Shown: positions 34,182 to 47,400, counted from the first letter of the stretch. The stretch is 64,000 bases of DNA from Ulva prolifera (GCA_023078555.1 CM041201.1:3169713-3233712); one strand, 5' to 3'. Numbers and translations are program-made. The notes: generated by a model from the letters alone, not told the origin.

Positions 34182-37100
34182 TCAATGAATCAACGAAAAA
34201 ATGCTATCATGCTTGAGTTTGGGTATTGTGCATTTAGCATGATTGGACAGGTGAATTTGCCCACCTGGGTCGCCGTAGGTTGCCTTGATATGGGCCTGCT
34301 GTGCCACAGCCATGTCCCTCTGAGCACGTAATGCATTCCCTGCAAACTCCATTGCTCCAACGGCCCAGCTAGACTCGTACTCGTCCCACTCGGCGTGCTG
34401 AACAATCTTCTCCTGGAACACAGGGGGAATGAAGGCAGCAATGATTAGGTCTTTCAATTTGATGTCCCTCGTCATCTCCCGAATGCCATCTAGAATTTCT
34501 TCTTTTTCTGCCTGCATATGAGACATAGTTCACACAGAATTCCTCGGTCCACCATGGTGTATCTTATGCTCGAGTGTAACAAACACTGCCTCACCATTGC
34601 CACCCCGCCCCCCCCAAACCAGCTTCACAGCAGGACATTTCACTTTGTGCCTGGCGTGCTACGCTTCTGCAAAGAACTGGCTTTTATGGGCTTGGACATT
34701 GCACCTGGAATTCCTTGCGGAGGCCTTCGCGTTCAGACTTCTTTGTTTGATAGCTTGCATACAACTTTTTGAGTTTTTTGGTATACTGTTGTGCCTGCTC
34801 CTTCAGAGTCCCTACATGCTCCTCAAATTCCATGTCCTCTTTGTCCATTTCTTTGATTCTCCTCTCAAGCTCCTCTTGTTGGCGCCTGTGCAGTATCGTG
34901 GCTGAACGATGTTGCACATGTTCGCAAAGCAGCACTGCTGATGGCACTATAAGAATGGAGAGATACAAGGTGCACATATGCATTCCACCGACGTCACCCC
35001 ACCTTTGCACCTCTAGTTCTGCTTTCGTAGCTTTCGCAAGCTTCTTGAGCTCAGACATTTTCTCGACCATGTTCACGCCTCCATGCAAAACCCGCTTCTC
35101 AAGGCTACTAAGTTTCTGCTCAATCTTGAGCTTGTTTTCCAGCTCCTGCTCTACTGTTTGAGCGTATTTCTCGATTTGCTCATGTTGATCTGCAAGTTGC
35201 TGCATAGCAGCTTCTTTCTGCTGGGCTGTCGCCCCTGCTTCGGCCATTATTGCCTCCAATTGGCTCCTGCACGTTGGCCAGCAGAACTCACAAGCTGAAC
35301 ATTCATCCTGAGCACTGTATGCCTTCAGCGGCTTGACGTACAGAGTGCAATAGAACTTCTGTGCCATTGAGCAAACATGCATGCAAGCAATCAGCATTGT
35401 ACCCGCAGTTCACAGAGCTGATGCAAAAATACTTTCGCTGCTCAGTTCTTGAGGATGCAATACCTTGATTATCAAGTGACGAAATCAGAATCTTAGGCAC
35501 TTTGTGTAAACATCGCACCTCGCTTTGGCCTCAGCATCTGCTTTAACACGCTCGACCGCTCCTGATGAACGGTCTTGCTGCAATTTGTTCATAATGTCCT
35601 CCTGCATGTGGCGCCGGACAGCAGCCACCCTTTCCTCATGTGCGAGTGCTCCATCTGCCTGGACCAGAGCCGCACTCAGTAGCCCAATGTTGCTTCGACT
35701 GGCAGGTGAACAGTGCATGCAAGCAGAGGTCGTCATGCAGATCGGATGACGTTTCATGAGCTCGCAACTGCAGGTTTTTTCCACCCACACCGTAGCCTAG
35801 GACATACCCCATCAGTATCCTGCTCGCCTTCAAGCATTGCCCGAAGCCTCTCCATCTCCTGTTGCATGTCTCGCAGCATAGCATCTTTGGGATCCTCATT
35901 TTTAGTGGGCTTGTTTTTAATGTTCTTGGCACGATTCGCATACCTGAGGGTTGACATGGTCTCATCATGATTCCAGTCTGCAGGTCCAATGTTGGCGACC
36001 TGCGGTGATGCAAAGTTGTTAAGTTGTTAAGGGTTCTAGCCACCTCCACAATTTTTACTCATGCCACGGTGATTTGGGGTGCTATCGCAATGGCGCAAGA
36101 AGTACCATCACGGTCTTCGTGTTGCCACCCAGGGAGTCTTGGAGCAGACGTGTCAGCTTTGAGTCACGATATGGTACATGACGGTCTCCAGCAGCGACTA
36201 GTGCCTCAATCACATTTCCTAATGCTGTGAGGGAAAGATTAATTTTGATCCCTTCATTCAAGCGACTGCCAGATGCTTGCGTCTTGCTCTGGCGTTCCGA
36301 GCCAGCCAAGTCTACCAAGTTCAACTTCCCTACATGGATCCCCTGTTGCCCATCCGGGCCTGACTGCTTGCACTCCACATAAATAGTGAAGATGGAATGA
36401 GAACGTGATGAGTCTGCATTCATTGCTGTGGCACCGACGTGCCGTTGCTTCTTTCCCATCTTGAGGTGCGACTGCATTTCTGCAGCGCTCTTGACCACCA
36501 CCTGCACAGTCTGGAGGTCCAAAACAATCCCCTGATCTTTCTGAGAAATGTTTCCACGTGTGCTGCTGCACAAAAACGCAGCGCAGGCCCATAGCAGAAC
36601 CTATGCCCAAAAGAGCGGCCAAAAGCGACGTGAAGAACGCATGGGCAGCAAAACGGCATTACGGTGTTTTAGCCTAACAACTCAATGGATGTGCATGGAT
36701 GGTGAGACATATCTCCACAACGATGCTGAAATCATAACAATATTGAATGCAGCACTGGCCTTATTCTTTTGTACCTGCACGTTGCTGAAGCACCCGGCTG
36801 TGACATAGACTCATACATTCGTTGGCAGGGAAGGCAGTACAGAATGTACTCAACAAATTGAGAAGGGTGAACAATTTGATGATCTGTTCATATCGTGTCG
36901 CTGCTATCCCACAGAGTCACTCGCCACCATAACAGACTTGCATGTGGCGGGGCAGGCCAACAAAGTCAGCAAAGATGCAGTGGCAGCTGGAATGTATGAT
37001 CGGCAGTAGGTCCTGTCAGGCCCGCTGACGCAGCGACGGGCTTGCTAGGCGACCATGTCACTGGGGCCACGCCTTTTTCAAGCCTTTGACATAAACGCCC

Positions 37101-37804
37101 TTGTCCGCAGCTTCCTTTAAGGCCAGTTTCTCTGAGTCTTTCGACAGCAAGTCTCGAACTTCTTCGTTGTATATCTCGAGGTACGATATGTACACCAAGT
37201 ACTCTCGCTGATGTTCGCTGTCATCTTGGATTTGATCAAAGATGAAGTCAAAAACATTCAACATGATGCCTCGCAACTCTGGTTTTGCAGGATCATCAAC
37301 ACCCTCCATTGTGAAAGTTTTCCCTGCAGTACTTCAGATCTGCATTCAAAACACAGTCCTTGGCTTTATGCCAGGCCCATGTTCCGATTCGCTCAACGCT
37401 GTACCTGTTCCTGTTTGACCATATGCAAATATTGTGCCATTGTAGCCAGACATCACAGAGTCCACGATCGGTTTGGCTGTGATGCTGAACAACTCCAGCT
37501 GCTGCGAGTTCCAATCATACACTTGATCATAAGTGAAAGTCTTCGCTGGTTCATCTGATCCAGCCTTTGGATTGTATACATGGACCTGCCCTTCCCTCAC
37601 ATCCATGCCAACAATTGTCTTTCGCCCGTCCTCCTTCTCCTTGGAATTCAAGGGCCGACATCGTACCACAACCTACAGCAGTTACTGCTCAGCGTGTCAT
37701 GTACACCGCCGAAACATTTCAACTTCACGCGGGTGCTTTCATGACTAGCTGGACGTCGACACGGCTTGCCGCACCTTGACGCATTCTTTACTGTCTGCCG
37801 CCAT
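34182..37804 (-). CDS. KIF3: kinesin-2 (kinesin-II) motor subunit, anterograde IFT motor
   Basis: Heterotrimeric kinesin-2 (FLA8/FLA10 in Chlamydomonas, KIF3A/B in animals) drives anterograde intraflagellar transport. Exons 37804-37775, 37672-37405, 37323-37073, 36501-36106 and about 35994-35942 agree in phase. ATG 37804 gives [10 protein letters not shown] joined to [13 protein letters not shown]. Motor motifs: [10 protein letters not shown] plus KTFTMEG (P-loop), SSRSHSIF (switch I), [12 protein letters not shown] (switch II), [26 protein letters not shown], then [15 protein letters not shown] and [10 protein letters not shown], the kinesin-2 neck. A charged coiled coil covers about 35800-34690. 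The tail reads [20 protein letters not shown] and [17 protein letters not shown], matching kinesin-2 C-termini. VYDWN and NPKA favour the KIF3B/FLA8 type, but [10 protein letters not shown] is KIF3A-like. The 37072-36502 intron appears to start with GC. Confidence 0.92.
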
Positions 37805-38546
37805 TTCACTGCGTTTTACACTGTGGTGAAAGCAGAATAGTCGGAACTGATTGCAGCAGTGCTAGCAATCACTTTGTCGGACTGGTCTACTCGTCGACAA
37901 TTGATTGCCGTCTGTGGATCGAAGTGCATGTGTACACCCCCAGGACTATTCATCCGTGGATGCGCATGCAGACAAACAGGTCGTATCTCTGAGATACAGT
38001 GTGCATAGTCAGCGACTGAGGATCGTGATGTCGGATAAGATTTATTGACAACTGCGACGCTGTGTTGTGCGATGCGAGATAATCAAAGCCTGCGTTACAC
38101 AACGGAAAAGACCATCACAAATCACGCAAGAAATGATGCAAGCGCGCTTAATCTCCAGTGCAGCGTGCTCAAACTTACATGGCTGTGCCAGATTCTTATG
38201 TCGAGTCAGCACGCCCAATGCATGTGTTACAAGGGCCCCAGCGTGCGTCATACATGACATGCGCGTCAGTCAAACGCACTTTCCGCGTGTCTGCTACTGT
38301 GCACGAGGTAAAAAGACAATCGACTGCTGTCGGTCCTGGCAGACTCGACAGCGCTAAAGCAGTCCCTCCTGTACTTCGTCATACATTGTCTCAACCTCCG
38401 GCGTTCGGTGCATACGGATTATAGTTTGCGGCAGCTGTACTTCAGTCTCCTGACAAGACCGTGCTGTGAACTTTCATGTGTAGAGGACTGTAACATCTGG
38501 TGCGCCACGAATCTTGGCATGTTTGGATTATACAACTGATTTTTAC
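37805..38546. other. divergent spacer between kinesin-2 and the Ser-rich gene
   Basis: About 740 bp between two divergent starts should hold both promoters. Overlapping frames around 38042-38424 on both strands have random composition. No repeat or RNA was identified. Confidence 0.4.
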
Positions 38547-40608
38547 ATGCGGCAGCCCTACCGTGCGTCTATACAGGCGCTTTTGTCCGGTGGTTTTGGG
38601 ATTGCTGTCGTCAACGACATGAGCGCATTAAGGCTGCCATCATTGCAGGTTGGATATCTCTGTGTTCAGATGAAAGCACGTCGTGCGCCTGTCGAGCTGG
38701 TTGATGCATGTGTCTGGCCTCAATCTTGAAACACATGTCGACATACTGATCTGACGCCCCCTCGAAGAAGAACCACAAAGTTGTCAACCGTTTCAGAAAC
38801 ACCAGTCAGGATTCTTAGCGCCCTTTAATCATCCGTTCGGCTTCTGTAAGACAGATGCGTTGCCGTGTTGAGTCCTGGAACATGGAGCTGGTGGGCGTTC
38901 GACGGGTTGACAGGTGTGTGCATGTTCATGCCTCAGACAGGGGCACATCCGCGCTATGCAATCGCTGCGGACCCAGTCCCTGTTTTGCAGCGTCATGTAT
39001 CCAACGCACTTGTGGGCTTGCAGGGATGCGTCAGCGTCTGCAGTTCAGCAGCGGGATACGGAAGTCGTAGATCTCGACAGTTGTTCTGTGCATGATCTGT
39101 TGCAGCTACAAAATTGCTGCCATTCGCTGTCTCAAGTTATCTCGCGGCGCATTGCGCAGATGCCAGGTGTCATGCTTGGTGCTTCAGCGGAGGCAGCTCC
39201 AAATGGCCGATTAGCGCTGACCACATCTTCATTGGAAGCTCATAGAAATTCCGACCCGATCTCTGAGCATCGTCAGGGCTGGTGTTCGTTGCCTTCGCAT
39301 CTTGAAGGCGATCTGGGATTGTGGCAAGCTGTGCAGCAGGAGCTATTTCCCAGGCCCGTGAAAACTCGGGGCGGTTGGACAGATCCCAGCTGTCGAGAGG
39401 AACAGAATTGTGCTGCGTCGCCGAGCATGCTTTCTGTAGTCACTGCTCCCAGTGATGGTGGGACAACGAAGGGGCAGCGAATGTGTGCCCGCAGCGCACA
39501 TCGAACGCAGCTCAGCCAAGTCGACACACATAGTCAAGCAGCTCCTGGCTCAAACGTGCATCATCCACGTTGCTTCTGTTGCTCCATTGTGCAAGACAAG
39601 TCTGAAGATTTCTCAACGCCAGTGTCCAGCGTTTGCGGTGATGGCCCGACAGCAGAGCCTTCCACAGACTCTGCCAACGGCCGCCATCCACGCTGCCCAC
39701 ATGCTCAAGGCAGTAGCATACCAGTCTGCAGCGCGGTCGCTCCGATACCGGAGTGCAACTCTAGCTTGGAGACTGCTGGGAGTATTGGGTACAATGCTTC
39801 CACAGACACTGCTCAGCCACACTTTGGCCGCCGGTGTGGAAGTGCCTTTGCATCGAGTGCCGATGCGCCGGCTCTATCATTTCAGAATGTCACAGCTGAT
39901 GCCACAGCAACCGATATCGCAGTCAGCAGTGTTCAGACTGGCACAGCTGGTGCAAGCATGCAGCTGTCACGTTCGTGCAGCAGCACACCTCCATCGCATG
40001 GTCGTCGGAAGCATCGAAAGCGTGAAAGCGGCACACCCCCTGTGCAGTACGGGTTTCCGACATCTCCACACTATCACTCGGCTAGCATCTCGTCAGAGAG
40101 TGCCCCCGGATCAGTGCATGCTGAAGAGCAGCACAATAGCAGCGATCGTCTGGGGTTGGACGACCTTCTAGCAGATAAAGCACTCGTCAGAAGTCGAAGG
40201 CCCGCATCTGCAGCAGGGCCTCGTGTTCCAACAGGGCTGTTAAGTGCATCTCTCAGCAAGGCCAAGAGTGCAGGCACCTCTCCTCACGTCAAGGGGATCC
40301 TCTCGGTGACAGCAGGACATGGGCCAGTGCTTGGCGCTTCGTACCATGCGAGACAAGGGACGACATGCCCTGAGCCATTGAACTGTCTTGAGCGTCGTCA
40401 CATCGCTGATCGTGATCAGACCTCGCAGCATGCCTCTGCACCCGATCATGCAGCGTTTCCCAAACATGGTCTTGGCGTTTCAGGGGAGTCATCCAGTGCC
40501 ATCCCTCAGGTGTTGATGGCAGAGATGGCGTACATGGGGTTCCATCGCCCTCTGCGAGTAGGTAGCAAGCAGGAACTGACGCAGTCTGGGTCGCCTGAAC
40601 AGGCATGA
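38547..40608 (+). CDS. uncharacterised Ser/His/Ala-rich protein
   Basis: Two exons fit in phase: 38547-38648 and 39049-40608 (553 residues). ATG 38547 gives MRQPYRASIQALLSGGFGIA and ends exon 1 at SLQ before a GTTGGA donor. Exon 2 after a TTCAG acceptor reads QRDTEVVDLDSCSVHDLLQL then NCCHSLSQVISRRIAQMPG, a short helical region. The remaining 450 residues are low-complexity, Ser/Pro/His/Gln-rich, with a basic patch (GRRKHRKRES) that could act in nuclear import or binding, and a helix-like SDRLGLDDLLADKALVRSRR. It ends in SGSPEQA. It looks like an intrinsically disordered adaptor or regulator; no family is recognised. Convergent with TRM5, whose stop is 140 bp away. A longer exon 1 or extra exons in 38649-39048 are possible. 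Confidence 0.5.
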
Positions 40609-40747
40609 TCGCATTTCTGTTCTCTCTGGATTGAATTTGCATTTCTGGATCTAGATAGGGTTGATGATAAGAGTGTTGTGTGTGCACTGTGGGTGTGCAC
40701 CAGGTAGTTAGCAGGGCATTGTGTATGCGATGAACATGATATCCATT

Positions 40748-43011
40748 TTACAAATTCTGAATTCTTGGCCGCTTACATTCTTGTCCTGAACTTGCGAAAG
40801 CAACAGCTCTAGGTACTCTGAACGTGATACACACATGATGCTTATCTGGGGCGACCAGCCTCACCTTGTGAACCACCGCCGGTTCATCCAGTTTTCCACC
40901 TAAAGTCGCTTCAACCCGAGTGATGACATCTGCATTGAGTGTGTGCGGGTGGCCAATTTGCACGAGGTTGTTTGCAAGTGTAATCATGCAGATACCTGCC
41001 TGATGCTGAACACACCTTCGTCTGTCTCACTTTTCTGGAAGGAGTAGCAATGGACAAGGGGCAGTGGGCCCTGCCATGTATCCTTGTCAAAGATACCTGA
41101 AAATGCGTCACAAAACAGCACAGCTGTCTTGGGCAGATTCATGACAGCATGGTGCCACGTGAGGCCTTGATCTGGTCTTGCCCAGTCGGACGGTAGACGC
41201 CGGATCTTGCCCGACCCCTCGCATTCACCTTTGACTTCTTCGATTTTCTGTGCACTCCATCCACTTGCAGCATTGACCATCTTCACGAATTCCCTGCCAT
41301 CCAAACAAAAGCAGCTCACGCTGGCTGATACCTTGTTGACCTTCACATTCTCCTGCACATGTGCATACCCAATGTGTGATGCTGATGTGGAACACCATGA
41401 GATCGGCACAAGTGCAATTGGCTTCAACTGTGGGCGTCGTCTGTGCCAGCAAACGTCAAAATCTGCCATCACACCTGGAGCCACCTGAAGCTGTCTGGAT
41501 TCAGATCATTTGCAAGGACCCGGCAGCCAGCCTTCGCTGCCGGTACTGCAAAGGGGCCGATACCAGCCATTACATCAATGACTACCTGCCCAGGCCGGAA
41601 GTATTTGCTGACCAACCTAGTGTGCTCATATTCCAACCTCGAGTTCCAAAATACTTTTGAAAAGTCCAGCTTGAAACACAGCCCGTGCTGGAAAACCTCG
41701 GTTTCGAAGTTGTCTTCGCCTGTAATAGCCGGAATACAACATGTGAACGTAGTCAACTCAGACACCACGCCACGGCTACAATGGCAATTCATAGGGATCA
41801 CTAGTGATATTGGTGGTTTGAGCGCCAGCTTGCACGCAAGATTGAGTAGTCACCTGGAGGCTGCTGCATCAGAATATACTGCAAGCATGCCTCTGTATGC
41901 CCTTGCACATTTCCAGTCTATGCAGAGGCGCCTCATGCTGACGGATGCTTGAGCAGAAGTAACCAGTATAATACTATAACCAGTATCTCTATAGGTAAGA
42001 ACACGTACAACAGACCATCGTGCACATCAGTAAAATTTGAGTGATAGAGGACAGACCAGCGATAACTTCCATATCAAACACGCGAAACTGGTTTTCGATT
42101 TCCTTCATCTTCGTTACAACTGTCTTGATGGATGGATTCTTGTCAAGGCAGACTTGGCCAATTGCATGTTTGTATGGTACATGCGCCGCTCGCAGATTAA
42201 AATGTGCAATATGTCCAATTGTTTCAAAAGATCCGGGAATTTCCACATCCTCCGGCAGGATTTGCTGCATGCACTCAGCAACGTCAGAATGGACTATCTG
42301 GAATGCGCAATCGACGTGGACTACATTGACATGATGTATCACGACTGCGCCAGAGGCAATCTTTGTGATCAGACACTCCCGTCGCAGGATGATACTCTGC
42401 TCACGGTGTGTGGAGCTGGGCAGCCAGCCCAGATATCTTGGCAGCTTTCTCGCACCCTGAGAACCTCGTCTGATGACAGCTGTGAGTACTGAATACGAAA
42501 TTCATGGGATGTGACGTTGAAGCCGTGCTCCGCTATTTGGGCCTGCAATGCCTCTGGCAGGCCATCAATGGTGCCAGCTTCCAAGCTGTCATCCAGCAGC
42601 AGAAGCTTGCAGGTGGTGTCAGACGGGTAGTCCACCAGGCACTTGACTTTGGGCACCTTGAATGTATGCCTGTGCAGGTGGACCCTACTTTAGCAGTGGC
42701 AGCGATGGTGTGCAGTTGTCGCAGGTCCTCAAGCATGCCATCGTTGCCTGCAGGGACTGGGCATACCCTTTCAATAGTTTCATGGCCTGAGAACATTGTT
42801 TCTTGGGAATCACTAGTGCTGTGACGTGCTTTGGGATGTTGAACTTCTCACGATCGATTGTTACTGGCGCCTCCGAAGGCATTGCAACGTGCGCAATAAC
42901 GCGATGTCGACCCCAGCGCAACGACGGAGGTGCTCGTGCAGAAGATACTCGGAAAGAATCTCTCCAAATTTGTCTAAAATTTCTACATAAGGACATGGGA
43001 ACCTTTGGCAT
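40748..43011 (-). CDS. TRM5: TRM5-type tRNA (guanine37-N1)-methyltransferase
   Basis: TRM5 uses S-adenosylmethionine to make m1G37 next to the anticodon, preventing frameshifting. N-terminal part: [20 protein letters not shown] near 42820. Then [20 protein letters not shown] and SSDEVLRV near 42640-42440, and [20 protein letters not shown] with [20 protein letters not shown] near 42260-42120. The catalytic domain has [37 protein letters not shown] (SAM loop) and NDLNPDS near 41690-41490. The NLP motif region follows, [18 protein letters not shown] near 41130. The last exon ends [13 protein letters not shown]...RIQNL with TAA at 40750-40748. ATG 43011 gives an Arg/Ser-rich, acid-poor leader ([20 protein letters not shown]) that looks like an organellar presequence; a second in-frame ATG at 42882 ([14 protein letters not shown]) would give the cytosolic form. 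Exact internal junctions are approximate. Confidence 0.87.
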
Positions 43012-43411
43012 GGAGCAGCGCTTGGCGTTGCTGGCTATGCCGCACTCCGCTGCGGTACCCAAGCTCATGCACGAGCGCACTCAGTCGCCGGCTGGGCGCA
43101 GCCGCAAACAGGTCACCCAGCGCACGGATTGCAATGCCCTTTCACCGAAATATTTGCGCAGATCATCAAAATATAGCTGACAGCGCCTACGCCCTGTGCG
43201 CGAGGCTGCATGGCACTCATGCATGCTGAACGCGAAGTCGTTGAGAGTATCCAAGGCGTGGCCAGATTGCATCTGCAATAGAAACACTTACTTCCTCTCC
43301 ACCTCTGCTTGTACTGTGACTGCCAAGTCGGTGTTGTGCTGCGTGATTCAAAGAATTCAGCCACAGGTAAACAGCTGTTGGCCAGCTTGCTCTCGACACA
43401 GCTGTTAGGTC
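43012..43411. promoter_or_regulatory. bidirectional promoter region between TRM5 and the histone deacetylase
   Basis: Only 400 bp separates the two divergent start codons, so they very likely share a promoter region. No TATA box was evident. A minus-strand reading frame continues a little upstream of 43011 without another convincing ATG. Confidence 0.5.
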
Positions 43412-46400
43412 ATGGAGCAACTTTCGAGAAAAACCGTTTCATATTTCTATGACGAAGAATATGCCAATCACTCGCTAGGTGGATCAAATCCGATGCGACC
43501 GCATCGAGTTCGGCTGACGAACAGGCTTCTCGAGGGCTACAACCTGACACAGCGCATGCGGGTTCATCGTCCGAGGGCACTGGACTACGAGCATTTGAAC
43601 TATTTCCATGCAGATGGTGCGCGCTTTCGCTGCATGGTCTTGGCGCGCTGCCTCTGTTGCTGAAGGGGTGTCCCGAAGTTGTCCTCCACGCGTTGTAGCC
43701 AGCTGAACAAATGCTTGGGCTAACTTCGTTTGTAAACCTTTGTAAACTCCCTCTGAGATAATTGATCACCGGCGGAGGACCGGCATATTCGTGTTTGCAG
43801 CCTACTGCAGAATGCACGCTGCTGGGAGCACGCCAGTTTGGAAGTTCATCAGCACATGCCTATTTGGCATTCACTGCATCCACAGAAGCATATTGCAAGT
43901 TATCGACCGTTGCTGCGTGTCTTGTGCGTGCTTTTTGATGGCCTGGCCGTGACTGGCAGCCTGGGACTAGCCGCATGCCACGCAAAGGTTCTGCATGTCA
44001 TGGTCATGCTGACATGCTTGCCGACACGCCGAACAGCCAAGTAGCGATGACACACGCGAGATAGTGTTTGCAGAATACTTGAGTTTCCTCAGCAAAGTGA
44101 CCCCAAACAACCAACGCGAGTATAAGGACCAGGTCACTAGGTTCAACCTTGGTGTCGCTGGTGAAGCTGACTGCCCAGTATTCGATGGCATGTTCGAGTA
44201 CTGTCAGGTGCGCAAGTTTTTCTCTGTTTTTTTGGTGGCACATTTACCTTGATTTTTAAGCATTGACTTGATGTGACCCCGAGGCACAGCAGCACCAAGA
44301 AAATGTCCTTGCAGCTGTATGCTGGAGGCTCTCGCGACGGGGCTCTACATCTTATGGAAGGGGAAGCAGACATTGCGTTCAACTGGGCAGGCGGCATGCA
44401 CCATGCCAAGCGGGCAGAGGCATCCGGATTCTGTTATGTCAATGACATTGTCTTGGCAATCCTGGAGCTCCTGAAGAAATACCAGCGCGTCTTGTATGTG
44501 GACATCGATATCCATCACGGGGATGGAGTCGAGGAAGCATTCTATCTCACAGACCGTGTCATGACGGTGCGTCAGTCGCCAAGCAGTCTGTCCAGTGCAT
44601 CTTCGTTGACCACGGCCTCGGCCATGTCCGGCTGCAGGGAGCTGCTCACTCCTTCCTTGGCATCAGCGGCCTCTTCCCAGCCACCATTGCTACGCTACAG
44701 TGTTGCGTGATTGTGCTGCAGTGCAATGGCTTACATCCACAACCACAGCTGGCGATTGCTGAATATTGTTTGGCGCTCTGGGCCAGCATGGTTGTCAGCA
44801 TGGTTTCAACAGAAAGGATGTACATTTGCGTCTCGCTGACTCCTGTGTGCCATGTGCCAGGAGCACACAATCAACTGGCCATCTCGACTCACTAGTTGAC
44901 GTGTCAACCCGCTATATGCAGGTATCATTTCACAAGTACGGGGACAACTTCTTCCCAGGAACAGGCGCTCAAGGCGATGTGGGTCACGCCAGTGGCAAAG
45001 GCTACTCAATAAATGTTCCACTGCGGGAAGGCATGGATGACGAGAGCTACAAATTTATGTACGAGCCGATCATGAAGAAAGTCATGGCGGTGCGCTCCAC
45101 TGCCTGGTGGCACGTGCTGCAGCCCCGTAGCATTAGTGCAGCTGCCCGTCCGGGCACCCTTGCAGGCCTTGTGCTGGGCTGATCTGCTGCTACCCTTGCA
45201 TGGACGTGTGCCTGACTGTGTGTGGAACGTCATGGGCATCAAGGCATCGCTCCACACTCATGTCACGGTGCTAGTCCGGTAGGCAGGCTGGAGAGGGAGA
45301 TTGGTGTGAGCATGTGCAACACCCCGATCATCCGACTGCATCCGGCTGCATCTCCTCGCCGCCTTGCTTGATGTCATCTCTTCGTCGCTGACAGCAAAGA
45401 GCATGGCCCAGAAACTTACGCATCGATGGTGTTCGTTTCACTGGGGCACTGGACCCCTGACACTGATCACGACGCATGTAGAAGGCCATCGCTGCCTTGT
45501 GATGATGTCTCACGGCTTGCTAACATTCCAAGTAAAGCAGGCAACAGCATGCTGCTGAAACTGGCTAGATACAAACCGGCATGAGTGGTAGTCTGACCTT
45601 GAACATTGCCATCCAAAGTTGAACATCGCCATTCATTGTCAACACAAGTTGTATAAATGCATCCTGTCTTCCTGAACAAGGGGAGGTCATTGACTCAACT
45701 GTGTCATGCTGCGGCTGGGCCTGATTCTCTGCGGCATGTGGTGCAGATGTTCCAGCCCGAGGCAATCGTGGTGTGCGCTGGAGCAGACAGCCTATCGGGT
45801 GACCGCCTCGGCTGCTTCAACCTGTCCCTCGAGGGCCATTCCAACTGTCTCGAGTTCCTCGCGATGCAAAACGTGCCCCTGCTCGTGCTGGGCGGCGGCG
45901 GGTACACGATGCGTAACGTCTCGCGCTGCTGGACGTTTGAGACGGCACGCCTGCAGGGCATCGACCTGCCGGATGAGTGCGCCCCTCTCCCCACGCAGTA
46001 CTTGCTATGTGCGGCTGCATCTGCAGATAGCTGGATCCCCAGGTCAACATGCATACAGTGGTGCTGGAGAAAGGAACAAAGCACGAGAGCTCGGGCCACC
46101 GCATGACAGTGCACCTAAGCATTCTGCAGTGCAATGCAATCAAAAGCATGGAGCGAACCTGGAAGGCAGTGAGGACAAGGGGGCCTGCGCCATGTGTGTT
46201 GTGCTGTGATGTATGCCTGCTGGAGGGTCGGTGCTTCCCGCCGCTGCCGTGAAGGGCTGTATTGTTCAGGCATGAGCGGAGGGATGTCGGCGGTAATGTG
46301 CACCACCGGCTGTGCTGCCTTGCACACTGCCTGTGGTGGTGTGGCTCAGAGTGGTGCATATGGTGCAGGATCCCCGAGGCGACGATCGGGCACCACGCGT

Positions 46401-47167
46401 TCTACAAGGACACCGGCCGCCTGCGCATCGATGTGTCCAACATGATGAACATGAACACGAACGACTCCCTCATCAAGCTCCGCGACACCGTCCTGGAGAT
46501 CCTTAGCAAGATGCAACCCCCCACGGGCGTGCCGATCTCCGCTCAGCCGGCGGCGGCGAAGTTGGAGGACGCTCCTGAGGCGGACCCTGATGTCCGGGGG
46601 GGCGGGCCGGTGCTGGACGAACTCCGGGTGCAGCCAAAGGACGGGTATGACTCGGACGAAGAGACGACGGAGCGGGTCAGTGAGAAAGAGCCGCCGCCGC
46701 GAATTGAGACGGCGGCGCCGGCGGTGCCGATGGCGGCTGCTGAGAACGGCAGGGGCCCGGCGGGGGGGCCTGCGCTGCTGGATGGCGGAGTGAAAGCGGA
46801 GGTCGGTGTGGCGCCTGCTGCGCCGGCGCCGCTGGTGGAGTGGGCGCCACGGGCACCTGAGGCGGGCGCAGAGGCAGCGCCGGCTGCCGCCGCGGGTGGA
46901 GCGGCTGCGGAGCCGCCTGCTGCAGGACCTGTGGCAGAGCAAGCTGGTGCTCCACAGGTGGCTGGAGGTAGCGTGTCCGGAGCAGCGTCGCCGATGGTTG
47001 GCGTGGTTGCGCCGATGCCGCTGCAAGATCAGACGCAGCTGTTCAAGGGGCCGACTGCTGTTCACAGCGTTCCTGTAGGGCAAGCGCCTGTGGCCGAGGT
47101 CGCGGGTGCACAAACAGGTGCAGGAATCAGCATCGCGCCGGACGCGAGTGCTTGGCCTCCGGCGTGA
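43412..47167 (+). CDS. RPD3: class I (RPD3/HDA1-type zinc) histone deacetylase with long Ala/Pro tail
   Basis: Zn-dependent deacetylase of acetyl-lysine, acting in nuclear co-repressor complexes. Six exons agree in phase: 43412-43616, 44074-44207, 44315-44566, 44922-45089, 45747-45997 and 46369-47167 (602 residues). Family motifs run in order: [30 protein letters not shown] start of the rim, [13 protein letters not shown], and [20 protein letters not shown] (catalytic His pair). [16 protein letters not shown] carries the zinc ligands Asp and His. Then [32 protein letters not shown] (second zinc Asp) and [18 protein letters not shown] (catalytic Tyr). [19 protein letters not shown] closes the fold. 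The C-terminal 200 residues are acidic then Ala/Pro/Gly-rich and disordered ([19 protein letters not shown]). All catalytic residues are present, so it should be active. A TGTAA lies about 230 bases after the stop. Confidence 0.93.
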
Positions 47168-47395
47168 AGGCCCCAGCTGCGATGGGCTACGCAATGCCTA
47201 ACCTGATTTATCAACTTTGTGGGTCATGTGAAACTCGTGCAGTTCCGATGGTTCACGGCTGGCGACGCAGCGAAGCCGACGTGTCGCGGCAGCCAGAACT
47301 TGCGGTCGGACGGGCGTGTAGCGGGAGGGGCATCCCGAAAAAATGTGTACGTGCACAGGCAAGCATCAATGATCGATGGAATACACGCGATGAAA

Positions 47396-47400
47396 TGTAA
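47396..47400 (+). terminator. candidate TGTAA poly(A) signal of the histone deacetylase gene
   Basis: TGTAA lies 229 bases past the stop and about 90 bases before the next start. Position fits; the motif alone is weak. Confidence 0.35.
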
